A stretch of 64,000 bases of DNA from Mastigamoeba balamuthi. Taxonomy: Eukaryota; Evosea; Mastigamoebida; Mastigamoebidae. A model generated the notes under the pieces. That model had not been told where the DNA came from and did no database searches. It saw only the letters and a list, made by a program, of their open reading frames with translations. Positions 1-12,469 of this stretch are shown piece after piece. Made by a program: the position numbers and the translations under genes. Positions within the stretch are counted from its first letter, which is position 1. Each line of letters begins with the position of its first letter. The stretch is from positions 1,624,307-1,688,306 of the forward strand of contig CACRSC010000010.1 in NCBI GenBank assembly GCA_902651635.1, in the 5' to 3' direction.

Positions 1-410
1 TCGTGAGCCCCCGGGGTGTCTGTCAGTTGAGTTGTTGTATCCTTCCCGGAAGAGCGGAAATAGTATTACACCTCCTGATCGGGGTTTCCCCCAGACATTC
101 GCGTAAAAGACGTTGACCTTAACAGTGATCTTCAGATTGCGGTGCGCCTGCTCGCACTCGGCTGTGAAGGGCTGAACACACAATTTGTGCTGTGGGGCGC
201 GCTCGGCGGCAGTGCAGGGTTTTCCCCGCGCGTTCCGCACAGATTGTGTCACGGACAATTTAGATCGATCTTTCGGGATGTCTGGTGATGTTCCTACCTG
301 CCCACGTGTCCTCTCTTTTTGACAGAACCCTCTCCCCGCAGAAAAATAAAGCAATCAATCTGTAACGTACTGTAGACCTCCAACTCCTCTCTTCACCACC
401 AGAAGAAGAG
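1..410. other. Upstream region of the ABCB gene
   Basis: No coding region is supported here; the short open frames lack any recognisable protein. It lies 5' of the ABCB start codon and must contain at least part of its promoter and 5' leader. I see no clear TATA element. A pyrimidine-rich stretch immediately precedes the ATG. Confidence 0.5.
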
Positions 411-3400
411 ATGTCGCTGGCCGCCGCTAAGACGCCCAGCCCTCCACCGGCTCCCGAGACGGCGCCCCTTGAGGGCCAGGAGACGCACGAGTCCCTGGGC
501 CCGTCGTCAGGCGAGGCCTCGGAGCAGGACATGAGGGAGCAGGCGACCGAGGACCCCTACGGACTGCTCAGCATCGTGCAGGTGGTCCCGCCGCCCTTCG
601 ACCTCCTCAAGCTCCAGGACGACGACGACACCGGCAACACGCCCAAGGGCAAAGGCAAAGGCCCCGCGAGGAGGTGAGGGATATCACGTCATCGCTTCTG
701 AATCTCATCCAGTGTGCCCCTGTGCCTGTGCTGACTGACCGCCGGTCGGTCTTCCTCTCCTCAGGGTCAAGTTCCGCGAGCTCTACCGCTTCGCCGACGG
801 CTATGACAAGCTCCTCCTCGTCATCGGAGTCATCACGGCCCTGGGCACCGGTGTCATGATGCCCATCTTCACGATTTTCATGTGCGAAACGCACTAATTC
901 CCCCCCACCTCGGAGGCGGACCGGAACTGAACTCGCGGTGGCGCCAGGGGAGGGATGGTCAACGCGTTCGGGCCGATGGGGTCGGGCTCGGGGTCAGAGT
1001 CCGAGGCGCACGTGATGTCGCACGGCATGCTGGAGCGGTACGAGCACACGGTGATGGACGAGATCAACAAGAACGTGCGGGCGCTGCTGATCATGGGCGC
1101 CGTCTCGTTCGTCGCGCGCTTCGCCATGTCGTTCGCCTTCAGCCACAGCGCCACGCGGCAGTCGGACCGCATCCGGAGGGCCTACGTGCAGGCGGCGCTG
1201 TCGCAGGAGATGTCGTGGTTCGACTCGCAGAGCGTGGGCAAGCTGACGACGCGGCTGACCGACGTCATCAAGATCCAGGACGGCATCGGCGAGAAGGTCG
1301 GCATCTTCCTGCAGTCCTTCGCCACGTTCGTCGCGGGCTGGATCGTGGGGTTCACCAAGGGCTGGAAGATGTCGCTGGTGCTGCTCTCGATGGTCCCCGT
1401 GCTCGTCGTCGTCATGGGCGCGCTGTCGGCCGTCTTCCGCAAGCTCGTCATGCGCGCGCAGGAGTTCTACGCGCAGGCGGGGCAGGTGGCCGAGGAGTTC
1501 CTCAGCTGCATCCGCACCGTCACGGCCTTTGGCGTCCAGCGCAAGGCCCTCGCGCGCTACCAGGACAACCTCGGCGTCTCGCGCAAGATGGGCTACAGGA
1601 AGGGCGTCGCCATGGGCCTCGCCTTTGGCGCCCTCTTCTTCGTGCTCTTCGGCTCGTACGGCCTGGCGTTCTGGTACGGCTCCAGGCTGGTCGAGTCGGG
1701 CGAGATGAACGCGGGCCGCGTGCTGACGGTCTTCTACTCGATCATCATGGGCGCCATGGCGCTGTCGCAGGTCGGCACGCTCGTCAGCTCGTTCCTCGAG
1801 GCCACCGGGTCCGCCTACGAGCTCTTCCGCACCATCGATAGGCACTCGCGGATCAACCCCCTCAGCGGCGACGGCGACGTCGTCGAGATCGACGGCGAAA
1901 TCGAGCTGCGCAACGTGTACTTCCGGTACCCCACGCGGCCCGAGGTCGAGGTCCTAAAGAACTTCTCGCTGCGCATCCACAAGGGCCAGACCGTTGCCTT
2001 CGTCGGCGGCAGCGGGTGCGGCAAGAGCACCATCGTCGGGCTGCTGGAGCGGTTCTACGACATCGAGAAGGGCTACGGGGCGCTGCTCATCGACGGCAGG
2101 CCCACGACGTCGATCAACGTGCAGTGCCTGCGCAGACAGATCGGCATCGTCTCCCAGGAGCCCGTCCTCTTCGCGACCACCATCGGCCAGAACATTGCCT
2201 ACGGTGTCCACGTGAGCCCGTCGCTGCCCACGCCGCGGGGCCCTCTCTCCCGCCCTCATCGACTGACCTCCCGCCCGCAACGCACAGCACGAGGCCACAC
2301 AGGAGGAGATCGAGACGGCGGCCAAGAGAGCCAACGCGCACAACTTCATCATGGACCTGCCGCAGAAGTACGACACGATGGTGGGCGAGCGCGGAGTACA
2401 GCTGTCCGGAGGCCAGAAGCAGAGGATCGCCATTGCGCGTGCTCTGATCCGTCAGCCCAAGATCCTCATCTTCGACGAGGCCACCAGTGCGCTCGACACC
2501 GAGAGCGAGAAGACCGTGCAGGCGGCTATCGATGAGGTCACTCGCGGCCACACCTGCATCGTGGTCGCGCACAGGCTCTCCACGGTCCGCAACGCCGACC
2601 TGATCGTCGCCCTCAAGGAGGGGAGGTCCGTGGGGCCCGCGCGAGAGCTTCCCTCAGTCTCACTTGGCCCCCCAAAACAGAGTGGAGGAGATGGGAACGC
2701 ACACTGAGCTGATGGCGAAGGAGGGTCTGTACTGGAACCTCGTAAAGAAGCAGCAGGTTGACGACACGGGCGACAAGGATAAGGAGAAGGAGAAGGAGGA
2801 GACGGAGAGCAACACCACCAAGGCCAAGGAGGAAGAGATGAAGCTCGTTGCCCATAAGGAGGAGTCCGAGGAGCAGAAGGAGGGAGTCACGGTCTCCAGT
2901 CGCCCGGATAGCACGCGGGTCCTGCTTATGCGGGCCTTCTCGCTTCTCAAGCCCAACTGGCACTGGGTCGCCATCGCCACGGTGGCCTCCACGATCAATG
3001 GAGCGCTGTTCCCGTGCTTCGCCCTCATCATGTCGCAGGTGCTGGGCATCCTGGTCAAGATGACGCCGGGCGACCACCAGCACGACCACGAGATCCACCT
3101 CTGGACCGCGGGCTTCGTTATCCTGGGCGGTGTGGCCATGTTGGTGCAGTTCGTGCAGTACTCGGCCACCGCCATGTCGTCGGAGCGGCTGACCAACTAC
3201 CTGCGCTACGAGAGCTTCAAGGCGATGCTCAGGCAGGAGATCGGCTACTTTGACGACAAGTCCCACATGACCGGCGTCCTGACGACGAGGCTGGCGACCG
3301 ACGCCACGCTGCTGCACGGCCTGACGGGCAGCCAGGTGTGCCAGATCATCCAGCTCGTCTCCTCGCTGGCGACCGGCATCATCATCGGCTTCACGGGCAA

Positions 3401-4754
3401 CTGGAAGCTGGCGCTGGTGATCCTCGCGTGCGTGCCCCCGCAGGGTGTCGCTGCCGCGGTGAACATGCGCTACATGATGCTGCATCAGCAGAACATGAAG
3501 AAGGTCTACGAGGACAGCGGCCAGATCGCCAACGAGGCCCTCGAGAACCCCCGCACCGTCGCGACGCTGGGGAGGGAGATGTTCTTCACGAACAAGTACG
3601 GGGCGCTGCTCAAGGAGCCGTCGACCAAGAACATCAAGGCCGCCACGGTGCAGTCGCTGGGCGGCGCCATCATGTCGCTCTCGCAGATGTGGCTGCCGTG
3701 CCTGGCGTTCTGGTACGGCGGCAAGCTCGTGACGAACCCCAAGGAGCACCTGGGCTTCCAGGGGATGATGCGGTCGCAGTCGGCCATCATGTTCGCCGCG
3801 CAGGCCATCGGCCGCATCACCGCGTTCTTCCCCGACTACGGCAAGGCCATAGCGGCGGCGCGCAACATCTTCGAGCTCTTCGACCGCAAGCCCGAGGTCC
3901 CGCCGCCCGACGACATCGCGCCTGCGCGCCCGGGAGAGAAGGACGAGGAGGCCACCAAGCGGGCCTCTGCGGGACACAGGGCGGCGACCGACGGCGACGC
4001 CCCCGACACGATCGTGGACCTGCAGGGCGACATCGAGTTCCGCGACGTGCACTTCTCCTACCCCACGCGGCCGGGCATGAAGGTGCTCCGCGGGCTCAGC
4101 TTCCGCGCCCGCCCCCGTCAGACGGTCGCGCTGGTGGGGAGCAGCGGGTGCGGCAAGAGCACGGTCATCTCGCTGCTGGAGCGCATGTACAACCCCGCCA
4201 GTGGGACGGTGTTCCTGGACGGCAGGCCCGTGGACACGCTCGACGTCGCGTGGCTGCGGTCGCAGATGGGCCTCGTCGGCCAGGAGCCCGTGCTGTTCGC
4301 CGAGTCGATCCTCGAGAACATCCGGTACGGCAAGCCCGGCGCCACGCTGGACGAGGTCGTGGCGGCCACAAAGATGGCCAACGCGCACAACTACATCTCG
4401 TCGTTCCCCAAGGGCTACGACACGATGGTGGGCGAGAAGGGAGTGACGCTGAGTGGCGGGCAGAAGCAGCGCATTGCCATCGCGAGGGCGCTGCTCAGGA
4501 ACCCCAAGATCCTGTTGCTGGACGAGGCTACCAGCGCGCTCGACACAGCCTCCGAGGCCATCGTCCAGGAAGCGCTGGACAGGGCCCGGGATGGCCGCAC
4601 AACGATCGTGATCGCGCACAGACTGTCGACGATCGTCAACGCCGACTGCATCGTCGTGGTGAACAAGGGCCAGGTGGTCGAGGTCGGCACACATTCGGAG
4701 CTGATGGCCCTCAGGGGCCATTACTACACACTGGCGGCAAACCAGAAGAAATAG
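411..4754 (+). CDS. ABCB-type full ABC transporter (P-glycoprotein/MDR family)
   Basis: ATP-driven multispanning membrane exporter with layout TMD-NBD-TMD-NBD. Four introns (674-764, 882-947, 2212-2287, 2626-2680) give a frame of 1351 codons. NBD1 has Walker A GGSGCGKS near residue 480, signature LSGGQKQR near 586 and Walker [16 protein letters not shown]2 has GSSGCGKS near 1147, LSGGQKQR near 1250 and [12 protein letters not shown]. Both sites therefore look catalytically competent. The exon 2/3 join restores the family pattern with an MVNAF motif after the first membrane helix. A highly charged Lys/Glu linker separates the halves (about residues 690-730). Length matches the usual 1250-1400. 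The substrate cannot be inferred; family members export drugs, lipids or peptides. A decayed copy of its last ~430 coding bases lies at 19.25 kb. The gene ends 190 bp from the convergent DDX60-like gene. Confidence 0.95.
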
Positions 4755-4944
4755 AATTTGAGTCCGATGAGACTATTGCAAGCGGCAAAACGCAGCAATC
4801 GGATGCCCCAATTGATTCCGAGGTCAGAGGAATGCTGAAAACTCACGAATCAGCTACCCGGAGAGCCTCTCTACTCACGGTGCGGAGCGCGCATCAGCGA
4901 GTTGAGAAAGACGCTCAGGCGTGGGTGTGGCTGTTTTGCTGATC

Positions 4945-7900
4945 TCAGGTCCTCCGCTTGGCTAAATTGAACTGCGAAGTGAACTGAGAGGACAGGTACT
5001 CGAACGCGCCAACAGTACTCGAGTCCACGAACGCTGCGCCGGCATCCAGCTGCCTTTCCAGGGTGACCTTGAGCGCCTTCAGCAGCAGACACCAGTCCTT
5101 GAGGACCGTCCACACCCCCGCGACTCTGTTTGTTTTTTTGATCTCCTCGATGATCCCGTGCTTGTAGAAGTCCAGCGCGTACGCGTTTATCCTCAGCTCC
5201 GTCAGAGAGACGTTGCGGCGCTCTGTCAGCGGGAGGAACATCGCGTCGAACTGCGCGGCCTCTCTAGTGGTCGTGCACAGCTCGCTCCCGCTGCCGAACT
5301 CGTCGCCCAGTCCGGAGAGAGCAGCGAAAGGCGAACGGGCCAGAGGGCGCAGAACATCCGCAGGATGGACGAACGGCAGGACGCATGTGCTCGCGCGCTG
5401 CTCTGCCGTCGGTTTGTACGACTGGCCAGACACAGGGAGGATCAGGCTGCAGGCGTCGTCCTCCACAGGCTCGCGGGAGCACAGGGCAACGGAGCAACGC
5501 GTGAAGACGTCCACAACGCCGCGCGAGTACTCCTCGAGGGCTTCGGCGCCGGGCCCCTCGAGTGGCGGCAGCACAACCGTGCTGTTGCCCTTGGCTGAGC
5601 GGTCGCGCTCGTAGTCGCTGGGCAGCGCAAGGACGTTGAAGAGGTGGCACAGCAGCTCGAGCAGCGACAACGCTGTCTGCTTCCTGTCGCTCTTAAACGT
5701 CGAGCAGAGCCTCTGGATGTGCCCGGTCGACACCAGGTGGCAGAAGATCAGGTTCGCTGGCTGGTGGTAGTGCAGATGCGCCACAACGCCCGTAAGACCG
5801 CTGGGGCGCCCCTGCCGGTCGATGAACCCGCGCGAGTGCAGGAACTCCAGAGAGAAACGGAAGAGAGCGCGCTGCTTTTCACAGATCTGCTGCGACGTTT
5901 CCTGAGCGTGTGCCATCAGCGGAACGTACTTGAAGATGTCGACCTCGTTGTAAACCTCCTGCGGTGCGAGATGAGATGGGAGGCTGGCTGGATCAGTAAG
6001 CTGCATGCCTGCGGCGTGGCGTGGAAGAAGCTGTCGTAGACGTGGGCGGCAATGAGGAAACGGAGAGAGTGCGACGTGGTGATTGAGAGCTGCCCTGTGA
6101 GGTCGGGTATCTTCGAAAGCAGAAGGCCCTCTGACCTCTCCGGCCGGAAGCTTACGAACACGACCTTCCCGATGCTGTCGTAGCTGCGCCTTCCCGCACG
6201 CCCGCACATCTGACGGAACAGGAGCGGGTTCAGGAAGGGCGAGTCCGACAGGAAGATAACAGTCTTGATCGGCATGTCTGACAAGCGGAATTGGAATCTG
6301 TCAGAAGGCAGTAACGAGCGGGGAGGGGCTTATGAATTCTCAACTGATTCCGAGTGCCAGAGTTGCTGTGGCGAAGACAACCTGGACATGTCCAGTGCGG
6401 AACAGGACTTCGATGCAGTTGCGATAGTAGAATGAAAGGTCTGAATGGTGCACGCCGATGCCGTAGATCCACGCGATTTCGAGGAGACTCTTCTCTCGCT
6501 CGTTCACCCTCTCTAATGCTCGCTTCATGAACAGGCGGCCGAGCCTCGAGCCCTGGCCAGCGACCTTGCCCACCAGCACGTGGTCTGGGTCGAACTCGCA
6601 CTCGATCTCCCGCTCCTCTTCCTCCGCTCTCATTCGAAGGTTCTCGACGTCCTTGGACTTGGTGGCATCTCCGAGTAGATCCCTGAGCTGTTCTGCTGCT
6701 GAATTATGCCCTCCTTGACTCGACCCCGCTGGCGCGCCTCGATCCTTGAGCTGCTGAAGCGCCATGGCCAGCTTCATGGCCTCGGCTTCGCAACCGGCCT
6801 TTGAGAAGAGAAAGACCACGGCAGGTGTGTCGCCCTGTACATGCAGCTTTGCGAGCAGCAGGAGCAGTGATTCCGATTGCAGCTGTGGAGGAATCTCGGA
6901 CGATTCCGCTCGGATGGCTCGGGCAACTTTAGTGAGATGCTCTGGGCACCGAATTGAAACGTCGCCCAGGAATTTCTTGAGGCGCTCCTCGTACTCGTAG
7001 ACGGCGTCGCGGGTGATCAGCTGCCATGCAGGGAACACCACAGAGGGGTCCAGCTCTCTCGCGACTCGTGCTGCGAGGTCCTCTGGCAGTTGCCCCTGAT
7101 TGCACATCCGCTGAAGCATGCCGAAGGCCTCCACGCACTCTCTCGGGTTCAGCGACACCATCTGGAGGCTGCGCTTCATCCCAGCCCCTGTCTTCAGCGC
7201 TGCAATGGTCCCTAGAGGGTGCATACGCTTCAGCCCTCCGTGTCCACCTATTTCGGCCAGTGTTGTTGCCTTCAACGTCTTCTCGCGGCGTATGGCGACA
7301 ACGGGACTGTTGAAGATGTAGAACTCCTGGTCGGTGAACCGGTGGTCGAAGTGTATGTACTCAACGTGCTTGCCGTTCTTGGTATTTTCGATACTGTCCA
7401 GCCACGCGTGGAACTGTTGGGGATTGCCGATCGTGGCGCTGAGGGCCAGGAAGGGGCACGGGCACAGCTTGATGATGTTCTCCCACGACGACCCCGACTC
7501 GATGTCGTTGGTGCTCTGCGGCATGGAGTGGATGCAGTGCACCTCGTCGATGACCACGAAGAACAGCTTCTGCGCGAACAACCTGTCGCTGAGCAGCAAC
7601 ATCTCGAGAATCTGCGGCACAGTGACCAGGACATCGCAGCGGTCCACGTAGAGACGGTAGTCGCGGGTGAAGATGCCGACCCGGGGCGACCTCTGTTTGC
7701 ACTTCCTCGCGGAAAACTCGGCAGCGACTGAGCGGAGGCTGTTGAGCAGACAGCGCGATGAATCAGGATGTGCGTGTGATTGGTAGTGCCTTGGTTTGCC
7801 AGGGCCTTTGTCGGAGTGACGTAGACGACGATCTTGGATCCCACGCCGTTATCGGGCTGCTCGAGGAGCTTCTCCACAGTGTGGAAGCAGACAGCTGTCT

Positions 7901-10711
7901 TACCGAGGGACGTGGCGGCCACGACCAGCGCACTTGTGCGCGAGTCGATGGCATCGAGAACCTTCTGCTGCCACTCGTCTGGTGCGAAAGCGGAGATGCG
8001 TGGGTCAGGGCTCGACCCGTAGCAGCGGTGCATGATGGGGCCCATGCACGTCATCTGGAACTCCTGGATCCGTTGGATATTGTAGGGACGCTGCTTCGAT
8101 TTGCGCAGAACGTTGAAAAGCCTATCGCACGACTGGGGGTCTAGAGCCCGCCTGAGGAACTCAAAGTGACAGCACAGCTGATGGGCCATCTCCTTTAGCC
8201 CCACGTGGCACATACTGGCGATCAGCGGAGCAGCATCCTCCTTTTTCAGCACCTCCGAGTACAGGCGGAACGCGTCGAACGTCAGGCGAATTGCATACTC
8301 GAGCGACGTCGTTGCGGGTCTCGCAGAGGACTGGAGGCCGGCCCCCGCGGCGACAGCGTTCCACTCGGCAAAGCACTGGGAAGCGATGCACGCAAGAGCG
8401 TGGGCGCGAGACGACGGCGCCTGGAGATGCTCCAGCTTCGCTGAAAGGGTCACAACGCGCTCCGACCACGGGTTCTTCTCCGTCCACCTGACCATGTTAT
8501 CGAACGCCTCGGTCTCTTTCCGTGCCTTCTCTGTGGCGGTTTGCTCTCGTATGGTTTCGCTCTTGCTCTTCGACCCCTTGGCCCCTGGCTTAGCCCTCTT
8601 GGATTTGAGCGGCGGTGGCTCTGTTCGAGAGCCGTACTTGCCGCCGGGCGCAGGATATGACTCGCAGATTGCGCACCCAGAGCCACACCTGAGCGGTACC
8701 CTGAACAGGTCGATGTTAACATGGTCAGACTGCGGCATAACGGCGTTGGAGACCCCTGGCTGGCGAATGGACAGCGACTCGCTGAACAGACTCACGAACG
8801 ACTCCCACATCTGCTCGTTGCGCAGGGACGACGAGATTTGCAGGAGAGCTCGCATGGTCCCGATGGCCTCGCCCTCCGGTCCTGTGATGGTGACGAATTC
8901 TGTGGCCTCTTTTTGTGGCACCTTCACAGTTGCCATCCCGAGTTCGATGATGGGCTTATCGTTGCGGCACCCGAGGAGCTTGACACGAAGGTGTAACGGT
9001 GCCTGATCGCTGGGGAACGAGCTGCACGCGGCATGTGAGGTAGGGAAATATGGTGCATGAGAGTTCACATACATTCTGATCACGTTTTTCCATAAGATCG
9101 GCCACACGCAGGGAGACTCCACTGGTGTTTCGCAACCGGCGTAGTCAACCACCAGCTGGACCTGCGTGAAGTGCACCGTTTCCTGTGTGTAGTTGAGAGC
9201 TCCGAGGCGCACGAAGTGCTCAACGAGGAGCCTCAGGGTGGTCCGAGTCTTTCTTCTCTCGCCTACTCGTACTATGGTCAGACTGGTGGCTGCAGTGGGC
9301 ACTCACCCTCGTAGAGGGTCTCGTTGACGTGGTAGTGATGCGGAACGAAGGCAACGGCGCCATCTCCACCACTGGGAGTGGCCTCTTCGGCGATCACTAG
9401 GCTCCCAGTGGCCTTGCTGATGAATTCGCTCTCGAACTTCAGCAGCCGTACATCCGGGCGAGGAGACGGAGAGGGCAGCTGCCAGGCCACAGCCCGGGGC
9501 ACTGTCCCGTTGGGCCACTCAGACGGCATCAGGCTGTTGCTTGCGCACACAACAGACCAGAGACCCCCGCAGTACCGGGACCACTCCGACTGCGCAGGCG
9601 GAGGGAAGAACTCCGCTGGCGCCGCCTCGCTGAAGGCTCCGCAAAACCGAGCTGACCGCGCCTCCAGAACAGCGCAGAACAGCCTCAGATCCACGATGTC
9701 TCCCAGGCGTTCCCACGACCACGGCGCAGCGTCACCCGTGGCCCCCTCGCTGGGGGTCGCGGGCTGTTCCAGGAGATCCTCCTCCCGCCAGACAAGCGAG
9801 GACAGCGAGCACTGCAGTGCCTGCACGGCCCGGGCAGCGCACAGAGCAGCCCACTCGGGAATCGCCCGCGACAGCGCCCTGCGGGTGATCGGCACCGCCA
9901 GCGCCACGCAGTGCGAGAGAACGAGCGCGCGGGCCTCCTCCTCGGACAGCAGCGAGCTCGCAGCGGCCGCGGCCACAGCGGCGCTGGCAACGAGCTTCTC
10001 GCGGTGCCCGGGGGCCGTCGGGAACTGTGCGTGCGAGGCCACCGCCTGCGCCACCGCGTCCAGCGTCCCCGCCTCGAGGCAGCGCGGGTCGCAGCTCCCA
10101 GGGACCCCGGCGACGCGAGACGGGGGCTGCGTCGCCCCCTCGACCCTGACGGCGGTGCTGGCGAACACGCGCTCGCTGCAGATCTCCATCTCGGCGTCGA
10201 GCACCCTCGAGGTGCCCGTGCGCCGCTGGGCCGCCAGCTCGATGGCCGCCGCGTACGCCGCGTCCCCGCTCGCCGTCTCGAGATCCGCGACGATGCGCTC
10301 GGGCCCCAGGGCCTGCAGCAGCTCGCCCCAGTGCTCCACCGAGCGCACGGCCTCGACTGTGATGTTGCAGGGCTCGCGGCCGGCGCAGAGGTGGCGCACG
10401 TGGGCGGCGATGACGTCGTGGGCCAGCGCCCGCGGGGCCGAGAGCACTCGCCAGGGCCCCCGCGCGCCCTGCAGCAGGAGGCCGAAGTCGGCGAAGACGA
10501 CAGGGCGCCCGCGGGAGGCCAGCGTGCGCAGGAGGCGCTCGGCGTTCCAGAGCTCGTGCAGCGGCTGCGCTGCGGGGGCTCCGGGCGACGCCGGGGGGCG
10601 CGAGAGGCGGGCGAGCGCGAGGCTGTCGATGACGACGGGCAGCGAGGGCCCGCCGATGATCTCGGACCACGCGGCGCCACGCTCCCAGTGGAAGGACTCG
10701 GGCTCGGCCAT
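4945..10711 (-). CDS. DDX60-like Ski2-family DExH helicase, copy 1
   Basis: Superfamily 2 RNA helicase of the DDX60 type. The coding exons are 9307-10711, 9073-9271, 7790-9021, 6345-7727, 6009-6277 and 4945-5958; they sum to exactly 1834 codons including stop. Motifs in order: motif I as AATSLGKT, PTKALANQV (Ia), DEVH near residue 1000, SATIGNP (III), a FSKAG segment in the second RecA domain, ATATLALGI, and QMCGRAGRR (VI). About 530 residues precede the helicase core, as in DDX60, where this part is PIN-like; I see no clear catalytic motif there. Introns at 7728-7789 and 5959-6008 have GC donors: no GT donor fits the frame, and the joined proteins read NQVAAEF and HATPQEVYN. The 35-nt intron (9272-9306) is the shortest. 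Animal DDX60 acts in RNA virus sensing; the role here is unknown. It is convergent with ABCB. Confidence 0.9.
6562..8957. repeat. Identity tract shared with 21696-24091
   Basis: Over these 2396 bp I find no difference from the second copy, although it includes a 62-nt intron. Immediately to the left (6345-6561) the copies differ at roughly one base in ten. From 8958 on differences resume, including indels in the 9022-9072 intron. This sharp step is what gene conversion leaves; a collapsed or mis-joined assembly could look the same. Confidence 0.85.
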
Positions 10712-10959
10712 CGGTCAGGACGGTAGTGTGAGGTTGCGGGTGAGTGGGCTCGAGTGATGGTGGTTGTGTCTCTGCGGACAACAGAAAAGACTGGAAGTGA
10801 GAGACTGTACGTGAGATTGGGCGACCCGCGAGATCGTAGTTCTATTTTGGTTCGGTTCCAATGTGCTCCTTACGTCAGATTGCGCCTGACGTCAGATTTA
10901 CTAACGCCCGATCCGTATCGCACATTCCGGCGCAGTGTTGCAAAGTGGTAAGTGGCATT

Positions 10960-11300
10960 GACGGAAAATGGAAAATGTGAAAATGGAACAAAGTGGAAGC
11001 CGGGGCATTCCACATTTCCACATTTTAAATGTGGAAGATCTGTGGAAATGTGGAAGGAATGTGGAAGAGTGGTTTTCTGGCCTACTCCTTGTGCTTGGGG
11101 ACCACTGAGTTCCACACCAAGGTGTGCATGAGGCCGTGCTCTTGTGTGATGCTTAGCAACTCACCCAACACATCACCACCTGTAGAAGGGGGAAGTCAGA
11201 TGAAGCACACCAAACACAAACAATACAGGTGTATAAATGTGAACTGTATGTAGCAGTGGAAATGATACACAGAAATGTGGAAGGAATGGAACAACTTAGT
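10960..11300. repeat. Repeats of a TGTGGAA-type unit
   Basis: The unit GTGGAA, often as GTGGAAATGTGGAAG, recurs many times between about 10985 and 11070 and again near 11275. An inverted stretch (TTCCACATTTCCACATTTT) faces the direct copies across an AT-rich centre at about 11025. This can fold into a hairpin. No protein is encoded. Confidence 0.6.
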
Positions 11301-11944
11301 CTCCCACTCTGCAACACTGTTTCAGTGGGCCTTCAGCAACGACCACCCTTACCCTTGGTCGCCCACATGGCCAGCAGCTTCACGATGATTGACTGCCTTC
11401 TTTGTCACAGGAAATCTGGCTCGCTGGTTCCTTGTGCCTTCCAGACATTATTCAGTTCATTCGATGCATGTTGCTTTCATATAAGCTCTTCAATGATCAC
11501 CTGTATGTGTAATAATGATGGGAAAATGAGCCTGTGCAGCTGAAGGCTGGGGAGGCAGAGGCAGCGCATCTGCCTCAAAGCCTGCCAGGGGGTGTAAGGG
11601 CACAGGCAAGCAGAGAACCACAACTTCAAGGCCTGCCAGGAACTCTGTGCAGGCCAGTACCAAAGGGACAGCAGGCAACAAGGCCCAAAGCTAAGACAAG
11701 AAGAGAGCAGGGGGCAGGACTGATGGGCAGGAATTCCCCGAAAAAGGTGATATCTGCTGGTGGTTTTCGTCTCTTGGAAAAAACACACCATGCATTGTGA
11801 AGTAAGCTTGGAATTGGCTGTGCCTCGCAACACGAGCAGAAGGCCCACAAGCAAGTGTGTCTACAAAATCACGCACGATTCTGCATGGACAGGCCTGAGA
11901 ACTGGGGCCTGGAACAAGGGGGTTATAGGTAAGCAGTTAGGTTA

Positions 11945-12195
11945 GCAGTTATTATCACTGGCACATACTGTGCCACTGGCACATGCTATGTGCCACCGAG
12001 CCCATGATGATCTGGTCCTGCTGTGTGCTGGAACGAGAAGACCTGGTCCAGCAGCAGAGGCAATTTCAGCAGTCAGCCTCTTCACCTAGTCCTGAGATCT
12101 CTGATTCAGTGCTGCCAGGTCCTTTGTACCTGCACTGAGGGACTGTATGGACTGCAGTACTGACTGCATGCTATGTACCACTGGCATATAAAATG
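11945..12195. repeat. Palindromic short repeats, GGCACATGCTATGTGCC family
   Basis: Several near-palindromes of the form TGGCACAT..ATGTGCCA occur at 11957-11996, and a related unit occurs near 12166-12190. They share their core with repeats at 13.78-14.11 kb, where the arm is TGCTGGCA/TGCCAGCA. Short inverted units of this kind often come from MITE-like elements or self-priming satellites; neither is shown here. Confidence 0.55.
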
Positions 12196-12469
12196 TGTGT
12201 TAATAAAGGGGAGGGAGTTTGATGTATGGCATTGCTCACGGCCTGGTGCAGGGCTGTGTGAGTGTCCTGGAGACTCATGGCATCAATGTCGTTGTTGTTC
12301 TAGTGATGCCCAGTAATGCGTGGGGTGGGGGCAGGAGGCCCCTATGAGGGTGAGAGACTCAAGGAAGAAGGAAGAAGTGATGATGTATTGATGGATATTC
12401 GTGTGGTGACAAGAGGGTGAGTGGGGAAATGTTATTCCTTTGCCTCAGGGGTGCAGTCCCCCCCTTGGC

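Larger units (their letters stand above)
4340..10850. repeat. Duplicated block, copy 1 (ABCB 3' end + DDX60-like gene + its upstream DNA)
   Basis: This segment aligns with 19255-25970: the end of the ABCB coding region, the intergenic spacer, the whole minus-strand helicase gene and about 130 bp upstream of its start. The shift is 15134 bp across the core. Divergence is uneven. The ABCB part is strongly changed, the helicase 3' end shows several percent, the core shows none, and the 5' exon has local patches of change. The edge near 10850 is where upstream similarity fades. Confidence 0.9.

Noticed and set aside
2613-4721. Long minus-strand open frame of 702 codons opposite ABCB
   Set aside because: It is the antisense of a clear coding exon in GC-rich DNA, has His/Arg/Ala/Gly-biased content and no domain.
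3338-4942. Long plus-strand open frame overlapping ABCB exon 5
   Set aside because: Out of frame with a strongly conserved transporter; composition is typical of a shadow frame.
7272-7725. Continuation of the helicase open frame into a Ser/Arg/Thr-rich stretch
   Set aside because: This is the wrong frame after an unspliced intron; splicing at 7728-7789 restores helicase motifs.
9378-10757. 459-codon plus-strand frame opposite the helicase N-terminal exon
   Set aside because: Present in both copies only because the DNA is duplicated; Ser/Arg/Ala-biased antisense frame.
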